From positions 272,731 to 336,730 of the forward strand of contig NZ_QLMC01000006.1 of the NCBI RefSeq assembly GCF_003259745.1: a stretch of DNA of 64,000 nt. Reading direction: 5' to 3'. This document shows, in pieces, positions 42,476 through 50,617 of this stretch (its first letter is position 1; each line of letters opens with the position of its first letter). The notes under the pieces were generated by a model, which worked only from the letters and a program-made list of their open reading frames with translations, was not told where the DNA came from and ran no database searches. This DNA comes from Larkinella arboricola (GTDB lineage Bacteria > Bacteroidota > Bacteroidia > Cytophagales > Spirosomataceae). The translations under genes and the position numbers were made by a program.

Positions 42476-42835
42476 ATGTACGAAAGAAAGACCATGCCTA
42501 ACCTGAATTGCGGGCTCGACCTGATCGGCGAAGTGCTTTATGGTAAATGGAAGATGCGGCTTTTATGGTTTATTAACGAAGGCTTTCAGCGCCCCAGCAA
42601 GCTGCAAAGGAAAATTCCGGGTGCAACCCGCCGGGTGCTGAATGTGCAGTTGAAAGAACTGGAAAACCACGAACTGGTGGGTAAAGTGATTTACCCGGTT
42701 GTCCCACCCAAAGTCGAATACTACCTCACAGACTTTGGCAAATCGCTCATCCCCGTCATTGGCGCGATAGGCCAATGGGGCGACCAGCATGACCAGCGTT
42801 TGCGGGAGCTCATTTTAAAGCACATGCAGCCTTAG
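42476..42835 (+). CDS. HxlR-family transcriptional regulator
   Basis: 119 residues from ATG 42476 (MYERKTMPNLNCGLDLIGEV); an internal ATG at 42494 is possible. The winged-helix HxlR fold is clear: GKWKMRLLWFINEGFQRPSK, LQRKIPGATRRVLNVQLKEL, ENHELVGKVIYPVVPPKVEY and YLTDFGKSLIPVIGAIGQWG. The N-terminal Cys (LNCGL) is the redox or electrophile-sensing position of the family, which suggests a response to reactive carbonyls or quinones. It is divergent from the broken SDR gene with the palindrome at 42415-42438 between. Its stop overlaps the end of the converging acyltransferase remnant by 26 bases. Confidence 0.92.
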   Translation: MYERKTMPNLNCGLDLIGEVLYGKWKMRLLWFINEGFQRPSKLQRKIPGATRRVLNVQLKELENHELVGKVIYPVVPPKVEYYLTDFGKSLIPVIGAIGQWGDQHDQRLRELILKHMQP

Positions 42836-43512
42836 CGTTTACCTGGCAAGCCTCTTGGAGAATTTTCTCCATTTCGCCAAGCAGGCCAGGGATTGGTGTA
42901 TCACTGGTGTTGGTCAGGCAGAGCAAGCCATTGGTCGTTAACGCACCGATTGTCTGCTCCATTCCCTTACCTGATCGCACCACCGGGCCATAAAGCGATT
43001 TCAGTCTTAATGCGCCGAAATCCGTATCATAGTTGACCCGGACGAGATTGGTCACCATAATGTGATGGTTGAATGCGGTTTTCAAAACGTCGAGCATTTG
43101 TTGCCTATCATTATGACCAAAAACGATCTCCCGGAAGAACGACAGATAGTTTGTCACATACTTAACCGAATCGGTACCGTTTAGGCCAGCTTTGGCGAGC
43201 CTTACCAGGTCCCAGAACGCTAAATTTTCCTGCTCGAAAAACACGGACTGCGTGGTAATATTGAGTTCGAAATGATCGTCCAGGTTCAGCACCGCCCTTG
43301 TGCAAATGGGTGAGACGAGTTCCATTCTGGGCTCGGTACCATTCCGGGCGCATCCTTCTGCAAGCCAGCAGGACTGCCGCGCAGATGGCCCCATGCACTG
43401 TAGTATTTTCCTGTCGGGCACGTTCCAAAATGTTCCAGGTGGTATTTTCAGAGAACCGGCGCGATGAAACCAACGGTTTGACGATATCCGTGTTCATTTT
43501 CAATTCCAGCAC
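42810..43512 (-). pseudogene. Acyltransferase (PapA/condensation-domain type), C-terminal remnant, frameshifted
   Basis: The reading from 43512 gives SSRRFSENTTWNILERARQE, NTTVHGAICAAVLLACRRM and RPEWYRAQNG; the continuation is in another frame from about 43325: MELVSPICTRAVLNLDDHF, SVFFEQENLAFWDLVRLAKA and VRVNYDTDFGALRLKSLYGP, ending at 42810. The phrases TTVHGA and V.P..TR..L with the later strands fit the C-terminal half of PapA-type alcohol acyltransferases/condensation domains. Normal proteins are about 420 residues, and the N-terminal half with the HHxxxD active site is missing. So the gene is both truncated and shifted. Confidence 0.65.
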
Positions 43513-43743
43513 CTTTTCCCCCCTCTCGACCTAATAGGCTGTCACCGGCTTTCAGACGCACCATTGCTTTCTTCTTAGAAGATTTGAAATCAAAAATGCC
43601 TGCTTTTTCATAGTTGGCAGATATAAGGTAATGATTCCTTTCTATCTGACACACTTTATGTAATAGTCGCACAAGGACTCCTTATTGACGAAAGTCAATG
43701 ACATACTTGATCTGCCTCCATAATTTGCTCTCAAAAAACCAGA

Positions 43744-44484
43744 ATGAAGTTAGCAGATTCCACTCATCACGCAAGCAACCTGCTTTTTAAGCAAGTAATC
43801 CAGATAATAGCTATCTGTTTGGGACTCATGTTTTTCCTTGGTATTGTTGCCGAGTTTTTTGTTCGTTCAAGATTAATTACCTGGCACGATCCCTATCAAA
43901 CGTATAGGGCGATTAATGAGTCAATGGGGCTATTTTCAACCGGAATCCTTTCTTTTATTGTAATTATTATTCTTGACATAATTTTATCCGCCTGTTTCTA
44001 TCTGCTGTTTAATAGCGTTAATTACAGCTTATCCTTATTGATGGCAGGACTCAGGTTACTTTATGTAGCAGTAAAAGGGGGAGCGATTGTTGGATTAGTT
44101 ATAGCAAAGGACATTTATACCTCAACTGATGAACTTAACAAAGAACAACTTGATGTAGCAGTAAACCAAGCCTTTATTTTCTTGAAAATCCATCATACGG
44201 GTTTTGCTATAGGCTTAATATTCTTTGGTATGCATCTATTACTACTCGCCTTACTGGTGCAAAAACTTACTACCGCTCCCTACTGGATTAGTTGGTTTCT
44301 GTTTATAGCTAGTTTTGGCTATGTACTTAATAGCGTTGCCACCTTGTTTTTTTCTGATCATGCTCAGTTATTTAATCTTATAATTGGCGTCTTTATTGTT
44401 CCGATGTCCTTCTCTGAAGTCTTTCTGGCGGGTTGGTTATTTGTGAAACGACGTAAGATAGCCTCAATATTATCAGCCGTTTAA
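43744..44484 (+). CDS. DUF4386-family integral membrane protein
   Basis: 246 residues, six membrane helices (for example QIIAICLGLMFFLGIVAEFF, GILSFIVIIILDIILSACFY, GFAIGLIFFGMHLLLLALLV). The pattern ITWHDPYQTYRAINES ... DIILSACFYLLF and AVNQAFIFLKIHHTGFAIGL fits DUF4386, a family of unknown function. It is clearly richer in A and T than the genes around it. Its stop overlaps the stop of the converging Crp-type gene by 4 bases. The nearest possible regulator is that Crp/Fnr protein. Confidence 0.8.
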   Translation: MKLADSTHHASNLLFKQVIQIIAICLGLMFFLGIVAEFFVRSRLITWHDPYQTYRAINESMGLFSTGILSFIVIIILDIILSACFYLLFNSVNYSLSLLMAGLRLLYVAVKGGAIVGLVIAKDIYTSTDELNKEQLDVAVNQAFIFLKIHHTGFAIGLIFFGMHLLLLALLVQKLTTAPYWISWFLFIASFGYVLNSVATLFFSDHAQLFNLIIGVFIVPMSFSEVFLAGWLFVKRRKIASILSAV

Positions 44485-45062
44485 CAGGCTTTTTTAGCAA
44501 TCCTTTTTCGTATTCTACTCAATGTTTCTGGTTTTATCCCTAAATAACTTGCCAGATGATACTGCTGAATCCGGTTAATTAAGTCAGGTCTGTTCTCCAG
44601 TAGTTGTAAATAGCGTTTTTCAGGGCTTAATGTAATTAATGAAGAGCTTAAGTTTTGATACTTTCCAAACTCCTGGTTAACAAACAATCTGGACATCTTT
44701 TCGAGCTTAGGATTCTTGGCATACGATACCTCTATCTTATCCAAACGTCCGATAACCAACGTAGTTTGTTCTTCACAAATCCAGAAAAATTGGCTAGGTA
44801 TATAGTTAGCTGCACTATCAAATGCCACAATAGCATCGCCTTCGGTGTAAAAAAAAGTTGTCTTTTCTTCGCCATCAATGAGTTCATACTGGCGAACCAG
44901 ACCTTGAATGTTAAAGTAGCACTCTTTGGATATTTGCCCTTGCTTAAGCAAAACAGTGCCTTTGGCAAAAGTCTTATAAGACAGATCCGCTAATATAGAG
45001 GTTTTCTCCTCGGCAGTGAGTGCCACATAGTGTTCGATATAGGCCAGAATGGTTTGCTCCAT
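44481..45062 (-). CDS. Crp/Fnr-family transcriptional regulator
   Basis: 193 residues from ATG 45062 (MEQTILAYIEHYVALTAEEK); the six extra residues of a longer frame are unlikely. The cNMP-binding-like jelly roll is LSYKTFAKGTVLLKQGQISK, CYFNIQGLVRQYELIDGEEK and TTFFYTEGDAIVAFDSAANY. The C-terminal HTH is short: RPDLINRIQQYHLASYLGIK followed by PETLSRIRKRIAKKAC. The typical PRPH/GELG cNMP contacts are lacking, as in many Bacteroidetes members. AT-rich like its neighbour. An inverted repeat 19 bases in front of its start could be its operator. Confidence 0.9.
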   Translation of the reverse strand: MEQTILAYIEHYVALTAEEKTSILADLSYKTFAKGTVLLKQGQISKECYFNIQGLVRQYELIDGEEKTTFFYTEGDAIVAFDSAANYIPSQFFWICEEQTTLVIGRLDKIEVSYAKNPKLEKMSRLFVNQEFGKYQNLSSSLITLSPEKRYLQLLENRPDLINRIQQYHLASYLGIKPETLSRIRKRIAKKAC

Positions 45063-45080
45063 CGTGCGAAAGTATTTCAC

Positions 45081-45112
45081 CCACTATCACACTGGTGGTT
45101 GTATGATAGTGG
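45081..45112. promoter_or_regulatory. Inverted repeat in front of the Crp/Fnr-type gene
   Basis: CCACTATCA (45081-45089) and TGATAGTGG (45104-45112) are exact reverse complements with a 14-base spacer, 19 bases upstream of the Crp-type start (45062, minus strand). Suitable for autoregulation by a dimer or as a leader hairpin. The rest of the gap to 45419 holds no gene that I can support. Confidence 0.5.
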
Positions 45113-45419
45113 AAAGCGGTAGCTTACAATTTAGCAAATTTATTGGTTTGTGTATTACCCTGAAATAGCCTTACATGAATAAGGACTTTACTTACCTTAA
45201 CAATATATAAGCTCAGAAAGTCATGCTTTTCTGATTGAGCTCCTTTTTCATTAATCCCTTTCCTAACTTCTAGAAAACAACAGTCTGGTGAATCTGTACC
45301 GGCTGGTTTATTTATTAGTTGATCAGCTTAGGGCTTCCTAGGAGTTTCCGGTACTGGACAGTGAGACCACTAACAGCCAGGAAAAATATATGTCAGGAAA
45401 ACAGGTTATACCATGTTCG
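45113..45419. other. Intergenic region downstream of PUL 2, nothing recognised
   Basis: This 307-base AT-rich stretch separates the divergent-regulator side from the nucleoside hydrolase stop. No ORF with coding character, no tRNA-like structure and no clear terminator was seen, although transcription of PUL 2 should end here. Confidence 0.5.
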
Positions 45420-46412
45420 TTAAAATCGTCGCAGGTTCTGGTTCATATAAACACGCAGCAGCCGTTCCAGAAACTTGGGCGTATTCACGTACACCGCAAC
45501 ATCCCCGTTGGCGGGTTGCTGAGGATTTAGCCGCGTGTATCCTTTGTCATCTACCGTGACATGGGCCGGTTGGGTCTTGAACAAATCGGGCCAGAGTACC
45601 ATGCCCACCGCTACGGCGTCATACAACACTGGGTCGCGATCGTAGGCCCACAGCGTTTGCAGTCCACAAAGCGTACTGGTCAACGGACTCTGTCGCATCA
45701 GCAGCTTCTGCCGAAAAACCGCATCTGCCTTTACGAACGTCGTTACGTCCAGACCCGCGTAGGTAATGGGCACTCCACTGCTGACAAACTGCCTGGAAGC
45801 GGCCACATCCGCGCGCACATTCCACTCGGTATCGATGGTGGGAGAACCGTTGTAACCGATGGAAAAAGAACCAAACATGGCCACTACCCGCTTGGCCAGC
45901 TTCAGGGCTCCCGGATCCCGTTTGACCAGATCGGCCATGTTCGGTACGGGGCCTACCGAAATCACCGTTACCTCACCCGGGTATTTGCGCAACTGCTCCC
46001 GGATAAAATCCACAGCGGACTGGCTGATGGGCTTTTTGCGAGTGAAACCCTTGGCGTAGTAAAACTGATCGGCGTACCAGTTCGCCCGCTCGTCGGTCTG
46101 GCGAGTGTCGCGTCCAACCGCCACCGGAATGCTGTCCAGCCCCCATTCATACAGCATCTGACAGGCCAGTTGCGCACGGTCATCCGTACGGCCGTAGCAG
46201 GTCGTTATCCCTAAAACTTCCAGTTCGGGACTGGCGCACAGCAGAGCCAGGGCGTAGGCGTCGTCAATGTCATCGCCGAGGTCACAGTCAAAAATAACCT
46301 TGATACGGTTTTTGGCAGCCGGAGCGGTTGAGCGGGATTGTGCCATAGCGGTTAATTCAACACCCATCAACAAGACCACGAAACAGGCAATCCGCCAATA
46401 AATCTGGAACAT
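45420..46412 (-). CDS. Exported nucleoside hydrolase (IUNH family)
   Basis: 330 residues with a signal peptide (MFQIYWRIACFVVLLMGVEL ... AMAQ). The calcium-binding Asp cluster is VIFDCDLGDDIDDAYALALL, a variant of the family's DTDPGxDDA; other family features are LEVLGITTCYGRTDDRAQLA, VTVISVGPVPNMADLVKRDP, and the N-terminal half of NIR-type residues EWNVRADVAASRQFV with a metal Asp. Enzymes of this class cleave the N-glycosidic bond of ribonucleosides. Being exported and encoded after the GH32-like gene in PUL 2, it probably works in the periplasm on a furanoside. Starts 42 bases after the GH32-like stop. Confidence 0.88.
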   Translation of the reverse strand: MFQIYWRIACFVVLLMGVELTAMAQSRSTAPAAKNRIKVIFDCDLGDDIDDAYALALLCASPELEVLGITTCYGRTDDRAQLACQMLYEWGLDSIPVAVGRDTRQTDERANWYADQFYYAKGFTRKKPISQSAVDFIREQLRKYPGEVTVISVGPVPNMADLVKRDPGALKLAKRVVAMFGSFSIGYNGSPTIDTEWNVRADVAASRQFVSSGVPITYAGLDVTTFVKADAVFRQKLLMRQSPLTSTLCGLQTLWAYDRDPVLYDAVAVGMVLWPDLFKTQPAHVTVDDKGYTRLNPQQPANGDVAVYVNTPKFLERLLRVYMNQNLRRF

Positions 46413-46454
46413 ACGCAGCTGAAATAGTGAAAATGAAGAATAGGATTGGTGGGT

Positions 46455-48788
46455 TTAGTTCGTCAGGGGCCAGGCGGGTTTCAATTCCCAAACGTCCAGC
46501 GAGATCAGGGTGGCGGCCCCGCCTTCACTGAATAAATCCAGTCCCATCCCTTTTACATCGTTGTTAAAAATACCGCTGCCGGTTTGTCCGTTCACAAAAA
46601 CTTCCAGCATCGAGCGGTCCAGAAACAGCCGCATTCGAACCCGCTGGCCTTTTTTGAGATAAGCCGGACCCTGACCCAACTCCGGATAGGGAGCCGGTAT
46701 CTTCAGGTTGTCCATCGCCCCGAACTGGTCTTCGGTAACATCATAAAAAACCTTCGTGCCACCCTGACCACCTTCTGCCGTGCGGACCTTCAGGCCAAAC
46801 CGTGTGGCCGTTCCGGGATCAAACTCGGCGATAATTTCCAGTGCATCGCCCTCTATACCCGCCAGTAAATTCGTAGCGCCGGGCTGAACGAGCCTATTCT
46901 TTCGCTGCTCATGCCTGCCGCGCAGGGCTTCTACTTCGGGCACCGGTTCCTGCCGGAGCCGGTCTCCCTCCCGCGTCAGAATTCGGGGCAGCACGTGCGC
47001 GCCGTACCAGGGAATACCGTCCACCTGACCGGAGGTGTACAGATGCATGGCCTGAATGATCCGGCGCTCGGTTCCTCCCGGCCCTTTGTGGTCAATCGCC
47101 GATGGATTGAAACAATGAAACGGGTTCAGGTAGTCCAGCAGTTTACCCGTCGGGTCATCCGGTATAAAGGCGGGTTTCTCTTTATCAAACCGACCAACCC
47201 AATATTGTACAGGCCGCGTTCCGGTAATCAACACGTGTTTGTCACCGAAGGGCAGCAGGTACGGATACTCGGTAAAGCCCTGCCGCTGCTGGTCGCTGCG
47301 CGGTGCGGGATGCTTGCGGGCATCGAAAATTGTACCCCGTTCGGTCCAGTTTACCAGATCGGGCGAAGAAAGCAGAATGATGGCGTCGCCCAGATCGCCG
47401 GGGCGTTCCCCCCAATGCTGGCGCGTAGTGAGCGAATACCAGGTGTTGCCATCTTTCCAGGTGTGTCCGTCGTGGTGCACCATGCCCGTCATGACGGCCT
47501 GCTTATCAGTGAAGGACAGCAGATCGTTGTAGCTGCGAGCCAGCACCCCGTATTTCCCATCTTTGCCGAGTGCCGTGTAAAGCGTACTCAGCCGCTGTTG
47601 GTCGTCAAAAAACAGATTAGCCAGCCAGATGCCGTTTACGTCCAGATCAGAGTCGGGCCAGAGTGCGATGGGACGGTCTTTCCAGTGAATCAAATCGTCA
47701 CTGACGTAGTGCGCCAATGGATTGCAGGCCAGCAGCGACACCAGGTTGCGGTAACTGAAAACATGGTATTGGCCCTTGTAATAAAACGCCCCCGCCGGAT
47801 CAAGAATGGCGTCCATTGGAGCCGTCAGGTGGTAGGTAGGGCGTTTGGGGTCGCGGGCCATAAACTGGCGCATGGAAAGTCCCAGGCGCTGGCAGGCAAC
47901 GGTGTCTTTCTGACGGGAAGCCGTAAAAAAAGCGTGGTAGTCGGCCAGACAGCGTTGCGCATCGGTAACCGGCCCTGGCCCCGTCAGCGCTGAAACGCCG
48001 GACACGCGGGCCAGTTCGGCATCGCTCAGAGCGCGGTTCCAGACGGCCGCGTGGTCCATACTGCCGGTAAAAAGCCGCTGGAATAAAAAGGCAATGACGG
48101 GTTTGGGGAAACTTGAAACCGGCGGATTGTCGATCCGCCATCCACCCAGCACCGTCGGCCCCGTGAGGATGGCCCGGGGTTTTCCCGGTACCGAAATGTG
48201 GTTCAGTAGCTGCCCATCCACCACAAAATCCAGAAAACCCGCCCGATACCGGACCGCCACATCGTGCCAGGCATTCAAGGTCAGCGGAGAAAGCGGAATT
48301 TCGCGGTACATGGCCCCCTCGGCATCGGCAACACCCAGAATCGCAACCGCCAGCCCGCTTTCGTGGATTACCAGTGAAAACAGGTTGGTGTGAAACAAGC
48401 CACCCGTTTTGGTGGCTTTTACGCGGGCGAATACCGTCAGGGCTTCCGGCCCGGGAAACGGTTTTTCGCCCGGTGCAGACTCCAGTGCCAGCCAACTGCT
48501 GCCGTCGAACGTGGCCACGGTTCCGTCACCACCTCGTTTCCGGGAAGCCGCCCGTTCGTCGTCGGCCATCGGCACGCCTGTTTTCACGCCCTCACCTTGA
48601 GGCTTCAGGCGTGGGTGTTTGCCCGTTGCATCGGTCCCGTCGGCCAGGTGCCAGACCACTTCCGCGTCCGACCAGGGCGCAGGCAACCGGGCGGCAGGTT
48701 TCGTTTGAGGATAGCCTTTCAGCGCCAGCGGAATCAGCAAAAACGTCAGACCAGCTAATTTTAACATTCCGGGGACAATTGGTTTCAT
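46455..48788 (-). CDS. GH32-like glycosidase with N-terminal LamG-like domain
   Basis: 777 residues; signal peptide from residue 8 (MLKLAGLTFLLIPLALKGYP). Residues about 40-265 resemble a LamG/concanavalin sandwich (WHDVAVRYRAGFLDFVVDGQ, DHAAVWNRALSDAELARVSG). The GH32 five-bladed propeller follows: APMDAILDPAGAFYYKGQYH near 323-342 (nucleophile Asp in LDPAG where the family has NDPNG), DLIHWKDRPIALWPDSDLD, SSPDLVNWTERGTIFD, and TEYPYLLPF with Glu507 (family has EC). The C-terminal sandwich is DRSMLEVFVNGQTGSG. Fold and catalytic acids are kept while the flanking motif residues vary, so the fructanase substrate is uncertain. It follows SusD of PUL 2; a terminator lies just before its start. 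Confidence 0.78.
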   Translation of the reverse strand: MKPIVPGMLKLAGLTFLLIPLALKGYPQTKPAARLPAPWSDAEVVWHLADGTDATGKHPRLKPQGEGVKTGVPMADDERAASRKRGGDGTVATFDGSSWLALESAPGEKPFPGPEALTVFARVKATKTGGLFHTNLFSLVIHESGLAVAILGVADAEGAMYREIPLSPLTLNAWHDVAVRYRAGFLDFVVDGQLLNHISVPGKPRAILTGPTVLGGWRIDNPPVSSFPKPVIAFLFQRLFTGSMDHAAVWNRALSDAELARVSGVSALTGPGPVTDAQRCLADYHAFFTASRQKDTVACQRLGLSMRQFMARDPKRPTYHLTAPMDAILDPAGAFYYKGQYHVFSYRNLVSLLACNPLAHYVSDDLIHWKDRPIALWPDSDLDVNGIWLANLFFDDQQRLSTLYTALGKDGKYGVLARSYNDLLSFTDKQAVMTGMVHHDGHTWKDGNTWYSLTTRQHWGERPGDLGDAIILLSSPDLVNWTERGTIFDARKHPAPRSDQQRQGFTEYPYLLPFGDKHVLITGTRPVQYWVGRFDKEKPAFIPDDPTGKLLDYLNPFHCFNPSAIDHKGPGGTERRIIQAMHLYTSGQVDGIPWYGAHVLPRILTREGDRLRQEPVPEVEALRGRHEQRKNRLVQPGATNLLAGIEGDALEIIAEFDPGTATRFGLKVRTAEGGQGGTKVFYDVTEDQFGAMDNLKIPAPYPELGQGPAYLKKGQRVRMRLFLDRSMLEVFVNGQTGSGIFNNDVKGMGLDLFSEGGAATLISLDVWELKPAWPLTN

Positions 48789-48790
48789 TC

Positions 48791-48820
48791 AAAAAGCCAC
48801 CCGATTTCTCAGGTGGCTTT
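48791..48820 (-). terminator. Terminator or attenuator inside PUL 2
   Basis: A perfect 9-base-pair stem, AAAGCCACC (48793-48801) and GGTGGCTTT (48812-48820), with a 10-base loop. On the minus strand the stem is followed by TTTTT (overlapping) and lies between the SusD stop (48829) and the start of the GH32-like gene (48788). It would reduce transcription into the enzyme genes, as in PUL 1. Confidence 0.75.
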
Positions 48821-48828
48821 AAATCTAC

Positions 48829-50583
48829 TTAATAACCAGGATTTTGAATCAGGGTATTTTGCCCACCGATGGAACTATTGACAATTTCGGTCAGCGGAAT
48901 GGGCAGGTATTCGCTTTTACCTTTCGTGAACGAAGCCCCGTTCAAATAGGGGCGTTTTGTTTTCTCGGCGGCAAAATAGGTGTTGAGAACCGTATCGGCA
49001 ATGCCCCAGCGCACCAGATCGTAAAACCGGTGGCCTTCCATCGCCAGTTCCAGCCGTCGTTCAAACCGCACGGCTTTCCGGGCAACCTCTTTGGAGGTCC
49101 AGGCAACCGTATACGGTTTAATCTGGTAGTTGGCCGCGGGCTGGTTGGTTTCATTGCCGCTGGCATCCAGTTCCTTCACAACGCAGTTTTTGGCTCGGTT
49201 GCGCACCAGATTGACGTATTCCTGCGCTTTTGCCAGACTCCCCACTTCTACTTCACACTCAGCGGCCCAGAGCAGAATATCGGCAAACCGGATGACGGTG
49301 TAATTATTGGCGTTCGGACCCATCGCCCAGCCCACGGTTGTCGACAGCGTGCCTCGTTCTTCTTTGCGGTACGAGCGTTTCTTGGGCGAATACGGCCCGG
49401 CATCACCCGCCGGGTTGGTCCAGTTGTCGCCCCCGTGCAGCCCCCAGTTCAGGTAGGGAATTCCCCGGCGACCCACGGTATGATCCAGACGCGGATCAAG
49501 GGGCGTAGTTTCATCGGGCGTGAACGGATCGGTCGACCGCAGGCCGTCGTCGTTTTTCAAGTCGGACTGATTAAAGGTGTCCAGCAGCGGCAACCCATTG
49601 GCGTCGGTTTTAAACGCGTTGACCAGGTTCTGCGTAGGCTGGAAAAAACCGCAGCACTCGCCCGGCCCCACCAGCGGAAAGTTCAGGTGTTCGCCGTAAT
49701 TGGCGTTGGCGCTCGAACCGCTGCCGTCATTGACGGAGGACTGCACGGCGAAAATAGACTCCTTGCTGTTTTTGGTCGAAATCTGAAAGTTATCGTAATA
49801 GCAGTCGTTCAAACCGTATTTGAGCCCGTTTGGCGTTACACCATTGGCAATCAGGTCTTCCAGCAGCGGCCGGGCTTCGGCAAATTTATTTTGAAACAGG
49901 TACGTTTTCGCCAGAAAAGCTTTGGCCGCCCAGGAATTGCCCCGGCCCACATCCGTTTGAGTAGCGGGCAGATTTTCCTGCGCAAACTGAAAATCGGCTT
50001 CGATGAACGGCCAGGCTTCCTTGTCGTTGGGTACTTTGGTGTCAAACATCGTTTCGTCGATGATGGGCACGCGGTAGTAAATTTTGCGCAGCTCAAACAT
50101 ATAAAAACCCCGCAGAAACCGCGCTTCGGCCCGAAAGCGGGTGGCCGTGGCTTCGTCCAGGCCCGTAGTTTTGGCGACAGCCCGCAAGACATCGTTGCTT
50201 CGCGAAACGCCGTCGTAGAGGGCAATCCACTTATCCGGCACAAAGTTGTTGGAAGGCAGTACGTTGTTTCGTTCAAAGGCGTTAGCGTCGGCCAGATCGG
50301 TCTGGGTGCTGCCCTTGTAAGCGTCGTCCGAAGCCACATCGCCAATCAGCCAGTTAGAGGCCGCTGAAGCCCGGCCTTCGTTGCGACCCAGCCAGCCGTC
50401 GGAACTGGCCCCCACGCCGTCGAGCAGCGAGTAGGCGCCGATCAGCAGGGAGTTGATGCCGTCGCGGGTCAGCAGTTGAGATTCGCTGGCCACCCCCAGC
50501 GGTGGGGTTTGGTAAAAATTATCGGTACAGGCTCCGGCTCCGGTAATGAGCAGACCAGTTATGATATAAAGTCGTAGTTTCAT
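48829..50583 (-). CDS. RagB/SusD-family lipoprotein (PUL 2)
   Basis: 584 residues; lipobox GAGAC (Cys19) after MKLRLYIITGLLITGAGA. Typical SusD parts: ESQLLTRDGINSLLIGAYSL, RFRAEARFLRGFYMFELRKI, NSWAAKAFLAKTYLFQNKFA, FADILLWAAECEVEVGSLAK and the C-terminal FERRLELAMEGHRFYDLVRW, GIADTVLN, ending YLPIPLTEIVNSSIGG. It forms the surface lid of the SusC at 50618 (34-base gap). Downstream is the attenuator at 48791 and the GH32-like gene. Confidence 0.95.
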   Translation of the reverse strand: MKLRLYIITGLLITGAGACTDNFYQTPPLGVASESQLLTRDGINSLLIGAYSLLDGVGASSDGWLGRNEGRASAASNWLIGDVASDDAYKGSTQTDLADANAFERNNVLPSNNFVPDKWIALYDGVSRSNDVLRAVAKTTGLDEATATRFRAEARFLRGFYMFELRKIYYRVPIIDETMFDTKVPNDKEAWPFIEADFQFAQENLPATQTDVGRGNSWAAKAFLAKTYLFQNKFAEARPLLEDLIANGVTPNGLKYGLNDCYYDNFQISTKNSKESIFAVQSSVNDGSGSSANANYGEHLNFPLVGPGECCGFFQPTQNLVNAFKTDANGLPLLDTFNQSDLKNDDGLRSTDPFTPDETTPLDPRLDHTVGRRGIPYLNWGLHGGDNWTNPAGDAGPYSPKKRSYRKEERGTLSTTVGWAMGPNANNYTVIRFADILLWAAECEVEVGSLAKAQEYVNLVRNRAKNCVVKELDASGNETNQPAANYQIKPYTVAWTSKEVARKAVRFERRLELAMEGHRFYDLVRWGIADTVLNTYFAAEKTKRPYLNGASFTKGKSEYLPIPLTEIVNSSIGGQNTLIQNPGY

Positions 50584-50617
50584 GGGTAACAGCGTTAAAA
50601 TCGGATTCGCTTTCGGC

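Noticed and set aside
46911-47993. A 360-codon plus-strand frame opposite the GH32-like gene
   Set aside because: Antisense shadow of a gene with signal peptide, catalytic motifs and operon context on the minus strand.
48844-50367. A 507-codon plus-strand frame opposite susD of PUL 2
   Set aside because: Same reason: it mirrors a well supported SusD gene and has no recognisable fold.
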